Source: Certhia americana
Taxonomy: Eukaryota > Chordata > Aves > Passeriformes > Certhiidae
Assembly: GCA_018697195.1 (NCBI GenBank)
Contig: CM031870.1
Coordinates: 71,852-135,851, forward strand
Length of the DNA: 64,000 nucleotides
Direction of reading: 5' to 3'
In this document: positions 52,468-62,155 of the stretch, in pieces
How the letters are laid out: the number at the start of each line of letters is the position of its first letter
Numbering within the stretch: position 1 is the stretch's first letter
The notes under the pieces: model-generated
What the model was told of the DNA's origin: nothing
Database searches by the model: none
Seen by the model: the letters and a program-made list of their open reading frames with translations, nothing else
Program-made: the position numbers and the translations under genes

Positions 52468-53488
52468 AAGTGGTTTTCTGTCTGCCCAAGCTGTTCACGT
52501 CTTCTAGAGGGGCAGCTGAGGCCCAAGCAAGCTGCTCCTTTTCCTCTGTACCTACTCTGGGGCCTCTGAATATCAGCATTTTTGAAGCAGAAATACTCTG
52601 ACTGCATCACAGAAGACTTTCTAATGCTAAAAGGAAGCAGCCCAACCACACACATTATTAATGCCAGAAACATGCAAATGGCTTTTGTACGGGAACCAGG
52701 CAGCTCTATATTGGGTTCTAATTGGGTTTTGTTTTCAGAAGGAAGATATTTAAGGTTCTATACTGAACATGCTGCAAAAACATTGAGAGCAGAGCCCTCC
52801 AACCCAAACAACCACATTTGGGAAAAGCTGGGGGAGCTCGAATTGGTGTTGGCAGCAGCATGGGGGGATTAGGGATAGCCTGTCCTTTGGTCTCTTCAGG
52901 CCAAATCCCTCTGCTCCGTCTGTCCCTGGCTCTGGGGCCTGCCCTGCCCTCAGATTTACAGCACTGAGCATCAACCAGAGCTGCTGCTTAAGGAATTCCT
53001 TGAGTGTTTTTGTTCCAGTAGGGATTGGTGAGCCTGACTTTGACTTATGGAGCCTTTGTGCTAGAGAGATGTTTACAGCTAAACGGTGACTTGGAAGCCC
53101 TTTCTCCCACGGAATCCTGGAAACACTGTTATCTCAATCTTCAGGAGGAACTTCTGCACAGAGACCACCCAGGACTCAGAGCTACCTGTCACCAGAGCAC
53201 CTCTGCTCCCCTGTGCTCCTGTGGGGAGACTGAAATTTGGCTCAGGTTGGGCTGAGCCCTCAGCACCTGGAAGGGCTGGATCCCCCAACACGGCTGTGGA
53301 ACAGCAGAGATGGAGATGTCCTCATCAGCAAAGTTTCTGTCTACAGGCCTGGTATCTTCAGCCTGGTGGACAGCAGAGTTTTGCCCTTGTCTCTGCTAGG
53401 GGCTTGCAGGATTGTCTCTGGTACCACTGGACTTGTTTCATTCCTTCTCTTCCTGCTGCTGGGTCAGGCTGCCAAGTGTTTCCTCCTT

Positions 53489-53542
53489 TCCTTCCCTTCC
53501 TTCCCTTCTTCCCTTCCTTCCCTTCTTCCCTTTCTTCCCTGG
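53489..53542. repeat. Polypyrimidine (TTCCC)n-type tract
   Basis: CCTTTCCTTCCCTTCCTTCCCTTCTTCCC and similar, about 54 bp of pure pyrimidine on the plus strand; it could form triplex DNA and varies easily in length. Confidence 0.85.
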
Positions 53543-53710
53543 AGCTATGTCTGCATCCTCTGCTGCTCGTGCTCCTGCTTTCCTTCAGAGATTTATTTAA
53601 CTTTATTTTGAGCATCAGTTGCATTTTTATCATATTTGCATCCTGCCAGTTGGTGATCACTGCATGAGGAGAGGACAGTGTCCCTGTTCTGTCACCTGCC
53701 CCATAGCCAG

Positions 53711-53744
53711 ACCAGTTTAACCAGCAGACCAGTTTAACCAGCAG
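53711..53744. repeat. Perfect 17-bp tandem duplication
   Basis: ACCAGTTTAACCAGCAG occurs twice back to back (53711-53727 and 53728-53744). Confidence 0.95.
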
Positions 53745-54009
53745 ACCTGTAGCTTGCCCTCTTCCTGAGACCACAGTGGGAAGCAGCTCCTTTTGCTGCT
53801 GTGATGAGTGCTGCTTTTCAGAGGTGATGGAGAGACACCCCTGGTCCTTGTCTCTCCTGGGATTTCCTTTAGCACAGGAAAACATTTGACACCTGGAAGA
53901 AATGTGTTCCCCAAACCTGCCTGAAAGAGACCTCAGAGAAGGGGATGTCAGTCCCCATGGCAGCAGAGGGAGCCTGGCTCTGTCCTGACTCGGGGGAGGG
54001 CACTGGAGC

Positions 54010-54435
54010 CAGACAGTGGGATATGGATGGAGCAGAGCTGGACAGTGGGATGTGGATGGAGCAGAGCTGGACAGTGGGATGAGGATGGAGCAGAGTTGGA
54101 CAGTGGGATGTGGATGGAGCAGAGCTGGACAGTGGGATGTGGATGGAGCAGAGCTGGACAGTGGGATGTGGCTGGAGCAGAGTTGGACAGTGGGATGTGG
54201 ATGGAGCAGAGTTGGACAGTGGGATGTGGATGGAGCAGAGCTGGACAGTGGGATGTGGCTGGAGCAGAGTTGGACAGTGGGATGTGGATGGAGCAGAGTT
54301 GGACAGTGGGATGTGGATGGAGCAGAGCTGGACAGTGGGATGTGGCTGGAGCAGAGTTGGACAGTGGGATGAGGATGGAGCAGAGCTGGACAGTGGGATG
54401 TGGATGGAGCAGAGTTGGACAGTGGGATGTGGCCG
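54010..54435 (+). repeat. 29-bp minisatellite in PKD1 intron 1
   Basis: About 14 copies of GGACAGTGGGATGTGGATGGAGCAGAGCT, with very little divergence (GTGGCTGG, GAGGATGG and GAGTTGG variants). Three variants alternate in a partly ordered way, which suggests higher-order duplication. No stops occur in the unit, so three plus frames and one minus frame (53358-54500) stay open; none is a gene. Confidence 0.96.
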
Positions 54436-54464
54436 GAGTGGAGCCGCACTCCGGGCGGGAGCTG

Positions 54465-54615
54465 GCCCAGCGTTACATAACGCACCAGAGACACGTTCAA
54501 GTGATTAATTTGAGGCTCTGGCAGCCGCTTCCCTGTAATAATATTTTAAACATTACTTTTCCACTGGCCCTTGCCAGCGATCGTTATTTTGCGCTGTGGA
54601 GGCTGTAAAATTTCA
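54465..54615. promoter_or_regulatory. Candidate conserved non-coding element after the 29-bp array
   Basis: Unique AT-rich sequence (GCGTTACATAACGCACC, CAAGTGATTAATTTGAGG, GTAATAATATTTTAAAC) that directly abuts the minisatellite. GTTACATAAC is a near-palindrome similar to C/EBP-PAR-type sites. Function is inferred from composition only. Confidence 0.25.
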
Positions 54616-54979
54616 CTTCAAGGATGGGTTTCACTCCCGTTACAGAATGTGTCTGGAATGTGCAGATGTTTCCTTCGGGGAGTAGGGAGCCAATGGGCTC
54701 TAACACATCAGCCCTGCGGGGAGGACTCAACGTGCTAAGCAGCCCTATTCACAAAATCCCAAACAAACACACACACACAGAGCCCATGGAGCTGCACCCG
54801 AGCTGGGCGTGTGGCTCCCGGCCCTGGGCATGGAAACCCAGGATCTGCTGGAGCTCAGGAAGATTTCAGGCTGGGATGGTCACAAAGGGGTCCCTTAACA
54901 GGTTCTTACACAGCCCCACATATTCCTGTTCTCTGGAAGAATTGTGCAAACTTTGGGTGGCTGGGTGCAGATAAGGTGG

Positions 54980-55035
54980 CTTGGAATGATGTGGTCTCTG
55001 AGGTGCCTTCCAACCCAAACCATTCCAGGGTTCTG
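54980..55035 (+). mobile_element. CR1 LINE 3' tail
   Basis: GTGGTCTCTGAGGTGCCTTCCAACCCAAACCATTCCAGGGTTCTGT, a CR1 terminus. Confidence 0.85.
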
Positions 55036-55059
55036 TCGGTTTTGAACTGGAAGAATGCA

Positions 55060-55278
55060 GGGTTGGATGGGATTCTGGGAAGAAATTCTTCCCTGTGAGG
55101 GTGGGCAGGCCCTGGCACAGGGTGCCCAGAGAAGCTGTGGCTGCTCCTGGATCCCTGGAAGTGTCCCAGGCCAGGCTGGATGGGGATTGGGGCACCCTGG
55201 GATGGGGGAAGGTGTTGGGATTGGAACTAGATGAGCTTTAAGGTTCCTCCCAACCCAAATCATTTTGGGGTTCCATCG
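55060..55278 (+). mobile_element. CR1 LINE 3'-end fragment
   Basis: GGATGGGATTCTGGGAAGAAATTCTTCCCTGTGAGGGTGGGCAGGCCC through AAGTGTCCCAGGCCAGGCTGGATGGGG and CTCCCAACCCAAATCATTTTGGGGTTCC. It lies directly after another CR1 tail in the same orientation. Confidence 0.93.
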
Positions 55279-55644
55279 TTAACCTCCCACAGGTATCCAG
55301 GGGTTGTGCCTATCAAGGACAAAGCAGCTGCTGTGGATGTGCCAGAATTAGAGAAAATGGGAAGATGGGATTTAGTTGCACAAAAAAATAGTTTGCATGG
55401 AGAGCGGAGGAGACAGAAAATTGCTTTTTATGGAACAGCTTCAAATTAAGGAGCTCCAAATTAAGGCTGTAACCATCCCTGAGGGATATGTGGTGGGGCT
55501 GGTCCTCTTTTAATAGGATGATACAGCAGAGCACTAATTTTTTTATTTCTCTAATTTTCTCTTTCCTTGTCATCTTCACTGCAAGGAACAGAACAAAACA
55601 TTGGGGCATCAGGTCCTTAAAGAGGAGTCTTTAAAGGGTCTGTC

Positions 55645-55812
55645 ATGGACACAGGGAAAGCTGCAAAGGGACTTTGGAGAGCCAGGACAAGAGGGAATGG
55701 CTTCACACCAGCACAGGGAAGGTTAGATGGGATATTGTTCAGAAATTCTTCTTGTGAGGGTGGCAGAACACTTCCAGGGCAAATGCTGCCCAGAAAAGCT
55801 GTGGATGCTCAA
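55645..55812 (+). mobile_element. CR1 LINE internal 3' fragment
   Basis: GGACACAGGGAAAGCTGCAAAGGGACTTTGGAGAGCCAGGACAAG ... GATATTGTTCAGAAATTCTTCTTGTGAGGGTGG ... GAAAAGCTGTGGATGCTC. It lacks the terminal part. Confidence 0.8.
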
Positions 55813-55989
55813 AACTCTGCCCCTGGCATTGTGAGAGCCTGAATGGGAAGTGGAAACTCTTACAGAAAATAAATATACAGGACAGGAAAGAGAAATGTTG
55901 GTTTTGATGAGCGTGGGCTCAGCTCAGGCCCACTGAACACTGATAAGCAAAAGAATCTTAAGGAAAAGTCTGTGTCCAGCAAGGTTGAG

Positions 55990-56640
55990 AAGAGTAAAGA
56001 GTTTTTTAAGTGTATTGGGAATTAAAGGAGTTAGGTGATACTGGTCTGTTAATAGGTGAACATGATCAAATTATCAATGAAAATACAGAAAAGGCAGGAC
56101 TGCTCAGTAAATATTTCTGTTTTCTATTTGGAAAAAAGCCAGGTGATGTATTTGTATCATATGAGGATGATGAAACACTTTCCACTCCAACAGTAACCGA
56201 GGAGGATGTTAAACAGCTGCTATTAATGTTAGACCTTCTTAAACCAGCAAGTTCAGATATTTTGCATCCAAGAATTTTAAAAGATCTGGCTGAAGAGTCC
56301 TCTGGGCTATTAATATTCGCTTTTAATGGATTTTTGGGCCTTAGGGAGATTCCCAGGGACTGGATCAAAACAAACATGGTGCCAGTGTTAACAGAAGGTA
56401 AATGGGGTGGTACAAACATTCATTAGCCCAATGTCCTGATTTTTTGTCCCAGGGAGAAACAATGCTGTGCCTAGCATGGCATTAGCTAAAAATTAAAGGG
56501 GATGGTGTAATTAGTGGCAGTCGACATGGAAAATCCACTTATGGAAAAAAGATCTCCCAAACCTCTGCCTTTTAAGTAACTTTGCAGATGGAGGAGCAGA
56601 AGATGCTGATGTTGATGTAATACACATCTGATTTCTGCAA
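55990..56640 (+). pseudogene. Decayed CR1-like LINE reverse transcriptase (ORF2) fragment
   Basis: One frame at 56010-56426 stays open for 138 codons. It shows the order known from CR1 ORF2 at the start of the RT domain: an N-T-E-K-A-x-L-L stretch, then an acidic linker, V-T-E-E-D-V-K-Q-L-L-L, S-S-D-I-L-H-P-R-I-L-K-D-L-A, and I-P-R-D-W-I-K-T-N-M-V-P-V-L. After stops, traces continue (H-G-K-S-T, D-V-D-V-I-H-I) to about 56640. The catalytic YxDD is not seen. This is an old, inactive element on the plus strand; CR1/L3 clade by pattern, exact family unsure. Confidence 0.7.
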
Positions 56641-56795
56641 GAAGTCAGAATTTGAATTCTGAGTCAAATTTTGGGGTTTGACTCAATGTCACATGTATTT
56701 GTCAGGAACTGGAATGAAAAAATCAACACTGCAGATACTAAAGGGATTGAACATTGGCTTCAGAGTGTTTCATAGAAGGATAGACTTGACCCAAA

Positions 56796-56905
56796 CGATT
56801 GTTTGGGTTGGAAAACACCTTAAAATCCATCCAGTTCCAAGCTCCTACCATGAGAAGGGACACTTCCCACTAGAACAGTTTGCTCCAAGCCCCATCCTAC
56901 CTTTA
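56796..56905 (-). mobile_element. CR1 LINE 3'-end fragment
   Basis: CGATTGTTTGGGTTGGAAAACACCTTAAAATCCATCCAGTTCC through CTAGAACAGTTTGCTCCAAGCCCCATCC, reverse orientation. Confidence 0.9.
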
Positions 56906-56942
56906 AGGTGCCTTGCAACCCAAACCTTTCAGTGATTCTCAG
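56900..56942 (+). mobile_element. CR1 LINE 3' tail, opposite to its neighbour
   Basis: CTTTAAGGTGCCTTGCAACCCAAACCTTTCAGTGATTCTCAG reads as a plus-strand CR1 end right after the minus-strand copy, giving a head-on pair. Confidence 0.75.
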
Positions 56943-58084
56943 TCTTTCTGTGAAAAGGGACCATCCTTTGGAAGGCTGGGAGCTACCTGTTGGGCTTGAT
57001 GCAGGAATTGGTGTGTGGAACCTGATGATTTGCAATGTTTGGGTTGTTGGGATAAACCCTCAGATCAGGACTGCAGGGAAAACACAACTGGATTGTGCTG
57101 CAGCTGGGGCCGGGGGTCTGAACGTGCTGCACTTTGCTTTCTGCTCCAGGTCTGGGGATTTTCTGTCACAGGCAGTGGCTGTGAACTCAGGGCTGTGCTC
57201 AGCATCACAGAGCAGCACCGTTTACTTTGGGCTATTTTTAAATGTACCAAGTACTGATCTGACGGCCCTAAATCCACAAGTTTTCCCTCTGGGAGGAAGA
57301 AAGTAAGTCAAGAGGCTCATCAGCTCTCCAGCACAGGCTGTGCTGCAAAGAACTGCTCAAAGTTGGTCTCCATTGCTGACAACACTCTGCCAGGCGTGGA
57401 CCTGAGGGGATCCTCCTTTCTTCTTGTCCTTTTCCCCATCAGTGTTTTCAGGGAACATCCCATGCTGGAGCTGAAGGATGTTGGTGAGAGTCTGAAATGG
57501 GGAGCCTCTTCAATGAAATGTTATTGATAAAACGTAGTGGAGATGAAAATCAAGTGACAGACAGGGCTAAAATAGACACACAACTGTTTTTCTTCAGCAT
57601 CCACCCAAGAACCTGGAAAACTTGGAGGTTAGCTAAAGGTTGAACAGATTGGGACTGTCAGCTGTGAAGGGGAAAGGTTTGAGGAGAGTTACCTGCCCTG
57701 GGAAGGGGCAGTCCAGGGAGAATGGGAGGCTGTGTCTGTGTCAGCACTGAGATGGGTCCTGGCAGGTCTGTGTGGAGCCAGGTGCCATCCCAATCCACGT
57801 GCTCCATGTGCAGGAGATATGGGCTGGGGAATTTAGGAACAGGACCTGGAGCTCAGACTCTTCAAAGGACTCAGGAGGAAATGGCCAAAACCCCTTTCAG
57901 TTTGATCTTCTCAGCTTTGTGCTGCTCCAGAGCAGGAGGGGATCAGGGATGTGGTGACACTGTCCTTCAGCCACCTCATGGCTTTGGCCAGGAGACTTTC
58001 TTGTGTGCCCTGTGTGTGTCTGCTTTACCTGCCATGAGAGGCTTTGCCTGGCTGCTGCTGTTTCTCCTAAATCCTCAATCCCTT
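56943..58084. other. PKD1 intron 1 segment without recognisable features
   Basis: Unique sequence; no exons or clear repeats seen. Confidence 0.6.
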
Positions 58085-58202
58085 GTGAGCTCCAGGGCTT
58101 GGACTAAGCTGGAAGCTGTCCCTGCCTGTGGCAGGAGGTGGAACTGGATGATCTTGAAGGTCCCTTGCCACCTAAATCATTCCAGGATTCCCTGATCCCC
58201 TG
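58085..58202 (+). mobile_element. CR1 LINE 3'-end fragment
   Basis: GCTGTCCCTGCCTGTGGCAGGAGGTGGAACTGGATGATCTTGAAGGTCCC through AATCATTCCAGGATTCCCTGATCC. Confidence 0.9.
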
Positions 58203-60059
58203 TGAGGGCTGTGTTTTGCTGCTCGTGGCTTTGTTTTCCCTTTGTTTGTGGTGCCTGACAACGCACTGACTATTCCTGTGTGAGAAATGGGAGAATTATT
58301 TCCCAGCTGTTTGAAGAAATTACTTTTGATCTGATACTGCCTTATCAGTCTCACATTCTCTCAGCTGGGTTGTGCTCTGAATTCAGCTTAGAAGTGGCCT
58401 GAAGGGTTTTGCAGATCTCCCCATGTTTTGGAGGATCAGGCAGTCCTTGGTTCATGGCTCTCTCTCTGTATCAGCGATGCCCGAATTGTTCCCGTGTTCC
58501 TTTTGGGATACAAAACAGATACCCCACAAGGTTTCCAAGGAACAGCCCATTCAGACCTCACTTTTTGCAGACAGGACGTGTGCTTTGGAGAAATCTTCCT
58601 GGAGTTCTCCCTGTCCCTTGGCTCCAGCTCCCCTGTCAGCTCAGTGACACATCCCTGTGATCAGTCCAGCATTATCCTGATCCTCCTGCATCCTGTGAAC
58701 CCTGCCTGTGGCTCCTTTCTTGTGTACTGCAGAATTTACAGCTAGGACTAAATAGCATTGGGGTTTTATTGTTTTCACATCCCTAGAGTACAGCTGTCCA
58801 AGGAAAAGCTGAATACAAATTGGGTAATAAAAAACCAGGACACAAAGATTATCTGCGCCATTCCCTGTCCTGGCAGTGAATTAATATCAGTAATACCTAA
58901 ACATTTACTGAAAACTCTTCACTTTGTGTAAGGAAGATTAAGCACTGAGTAGCTCAGCTGTGTAATCCCTAAATTACAGCTTCCAGAGGGCTCCCTTTTT
59001 ATGGTAAAATCAAATGTTCCCAACATGCTGACTTGGAAACGGGCTGGGTTTTCAGCAGCCCAGAGCTGGGCACTGGAATTGCTGTTTGTTGGCACACAGT
59101 GGCACAGGACGTGGGGGCAGTTGTGTTTTGGGGGAAGAAATGGGGATCTGCATGGAAAGCAGTTGGCTTTGAGCTACAGGAGTTTTTATAGGATCTGCTT
59201 GAGCTCTGCCACGTGTGCTAGGAAGATACTTGGATTTATCACATCTTCGGTTGCTTTGCAGACTTTCCATGAAACAAATGAGTGTTTGCAGGGCTGACAT
59301 TTCCCTGGCTGGAGCTGCAGACAGCTCGTTTACGTGCGGCGCTAATTACGGACATCAGCTTGATTTCAGTGTTTGGGTTCCTGCTTTCCCAAGCTGGAGG
59401 TCTCTGCTGTCCCCATCCTTTGTCGTGGTGTCACAGGGATGGTGATGCCTGAGGTTTCATCCTTGTTTTGTGCCACATGAAGTCACCTCTTGGCGATGAG
59501 GGAAGGACCACGGCCGGCACCAGCCCTGGTCAGTGCTGTCTCCTGGTCACTCAGCTGGCTCAGAAGGTGGGAGAGACCTCTCAGAATGGTGACCATCCCA
59601 GTGTCCACCTCCCTGTCCCCCTGCAGCACCTTGCTGGCCTCCCCAAGCACCCCTGGTGACACCCCAGTGCTCCCCTCACCTTCGGCTCCGTTGTCTGGGT
59701 GTTGGGAATGCGGAGATGAAATCAGCTCAGGGTAAGAATAACTTGTAAGAGGAGCCGTGCTGAGGGTGCTGGGTTTTGGGAGCCCCCTCACAGCCCCCTG
59801 GCCTGGGGAAGAGAGAGGGATGGAGTACATGATGCCATGGCTCCAGGACAGCCCTGCCAGAGCATGACGTCGCTGCATGAGGTAACACATCCCCTTTGTT
59901 CCAGTGCCTCCATCCCTGCTCCGGCTCCACAGCCTTATTTGGGAAAGTCTGCGGGAAGCTGCTGACTGCAGGGATGTGAGGGGCTGCTCCTGGAGCCACA
60001 GCTGCTCTGCAGACAGCTCCCACCTGCAGGGAGGGCTTATCCTGACCTTGCTGTGGGTG
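58203..60059. other. PKD1 intron 1 segment without recognisable features
   Basis: Unique sequence, AT-richer at 58740-59000. No exon, CR1 or tandem array recognised until the 21-bp array. Confidence 0.6.
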
Positions 60060-60610
60060 CTGTGGCCGTGGTTGGGACGCCCTGGCCATGACAGGGCTGC
60101 CCTGGCTGTTGTGAGGATGTTCTGCCTGGGGTTGGGATGCCCTGGCCGTGGTTGGGATGCCCTGGCCGTGGTTGGGATGCCCTGGCTGTGGTTGGGATGC
60201 CCTTGGACATGATTGGGATGCCCTGGCTGTGGTTGGGATGCCCTGGCTGTGATTAGAATGCCCTGGCTGTGGTTGGGATGCCCTGGCCGTGATTGGGATG
60301 CCCTGGCTGTGGTTGGGATGCCCTGGCTGTGGTTGGGATGCCATGGGCATGGTTGGGATGCCCTGGACATGATTGGGATGCCCTGGCTGTGGTTGGGATG
60401 CCCTGGCTGTGATTAGAATGCCCTGGCCATGATTGGGATGCCCTGGCCGTGGTTGGGATGCTCTGGCCGTGGTTGGGATGCTCTGGCCGTGGTTGGGATG
60501 CCCTGNNNNNNNNNNGCAGTGCTCTGATCATGGTGGGGGTGCCCTGGGCATGGCTGGGTCACCCTGGCTGTGATGGGGGTCCCCTGGCTGTGGCAGGGGT
60601 GTCCTGCCTG
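60060..60610 (+). repeat. 21-bp minisatellite with assembly gap
   Basis: About 20 good copies of GGTTGGGATGCCCTGGCTGTG between 60125 and 60505, with diverged copies on both sides to about 60610. The unit is 21 bp, so translated frames repeat every 7 residues (M-P-W-L-W-L-G or A-L-A-V-V-G-M), giving protein-like but spurious ORFs on both strands. Confidence 0.95.
60506..60515. other. Assembly gap (10 N)
   Basis: Ten Ns inside the 21-bp array; the true length of the array is unknown. Confidence 0.98.
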
Positions 60611-61994
60611 TGCATCCTGCAGGTGTTTGCATCCTCACCTCCTCTGCTTGCTCCAGGGGTGAGGCACGGGCACAGGAGCAGAGGGAGTGTAGGAGGGACT
60701 GTGTCACCTGGGGTGCCCTGAGCTCTCAGCTCAGTTTTCTCCCTGCTCCTCAGAGCACAGGCTCTCACAGCCCCCTTTCCTGAGCTGTGAGGAGCCTGTG
60801 GCCCCAACCTTGGATTTACTCCTGCAAATCCAAGGGTTTTGTTGTGCTAGTGCTCAGGGAGAGGCTTGAGCAGGATGAGGCAAGGCTGTGAGGTGAGGGA
60901 GGAGTGTTGCTTCATCCTCCTGCTCAGGGAGCCCACAGTGATGGAGTGACCTGCTCATGGTCCTGCAGGAGCTGGGAGAGATATTTGGGTCTGCCCTGTG
61001 AGGGCATATTGGGAGTGCTCTGCTCTCTTCAGGAGAGCACAGAGTGTACAGAACATTGCAAAGATGCTCATCTCTCCTTGCATTTCATATCAACAATTAG
61101 GATTTTGCTGTAGGAAGAAAAAAACCATCCCATTTTTAGATGAATATTTGTGAAAAAGTCTTTTGGGGCAAATTCCTCAGAGAGAGCCAAGGACTTGGGC
61201 CAGCATTTGAAACTCATAAATTCCAAATGAACAAATAAATTGTCATCGTGCTGTGACGGCCTCGGGGAGATGAGGGTGCTCACAGCTGCCTGCCACCAGT
61301 GAAAGGCTCCTCTTGGTGCTGGGCTGCAGCTCTTGGGGGGGATGTGTGGTGGAGCTGGAATCTTTTTGTCTTGGAAAATCCTTGCTTCAGCATAACTGGA
61401 ACCAGTTTCCCTCCTGTCTGTGTTGAAAGGCAGAGAACTCCTGGTGCAGGAGAGTTGTGATGCTGTTCCTGCCAGGCAGGGTGTCCCTGCCCCTACTGCA
61501 GGACCACAGCATTGCTCCCTGTGCCCAGCACACAGGAAAATCCATGTTTTTTTCAGATTTCCATAACCATTTGTGGAAATAATCTCTATCCTCACCTCTG
61601 CACACAAGTGCTTCTGCTTCTGCTGTGCTTCCTTGGAGAGGCACAAGCCAAAAGACGAAGGAAAAAAGGAATCTGATCAGCAAAAAACCCTGTGATTTTT
61701 CCTGGCTCAGGCAGGTAAAAGCGCACAGAGCTTTTCCTGCTCTTTTCTGGAAAGTCTGTTCTGTGTGTCAGGATCAGCTCCACGCTGCCTTTTGTTCCTG
61801 GAGGCAGGGAAGTGTTTGCCATGGCAACGTGGGAGGCAGCCTTTGGGCTGTGCAGGGCATCTCTTGGGCAGTTTGTGGATCTGGCAGGTGATGGAAGGCT
61901 CTGGAAGCTCTGGATGTCTCACCAGCCATGTCACATGTCCCTGTGTCCCTCGTTCTCACTGGCCACAGGGTTTGGAACAGTGCAGCCTGGCTTT
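60611..61994. other. PKD1 intron 1 segment without recognisable features
   Basis: Unique sequence; no exon recognised. Confidence 0.6.
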
Positions 61995-62155
61995 TCACAG
62001 AACCCTGGTATGATCTGTGTTCAAAAGCCCATCCAGCCCCATCCCCTGCCATGGCAGGGACAGCTCCCACTGTCCCAGGCTGCTCCAAGCCCTGTCCACC
62101 CTGACCTTGGGCACTTCCAGGGATCCAGAGGCAGCCACAGCTGCTTGATGGGATA
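61995..62155 (-). mobile_element. CR1 LINE 3'-end fragment
   Basis: TTCACAGAACCCTGGTATGATC, then CCCTGCCATGGCAGGGACAGCTCCCACTGTCCCAGGCTGCTCCAAGCCC and TTCCAGGGATCCAGAGGCAGCCACAGCTGC, reverse orientation. Confidence 0.92.

Noticed and set aside
53358..54500. 380-codon minus ORF with SSAPSTSHCP-type repeats
   Set aside because: It is the antisense translation of the 29-bp minisatellite.
60060..60610. Regular 21-bp repeats considered as a CRISPR-like array
   Set aside because: No spacers; contiguous degenerate tandem units in a eukaryotic intron.
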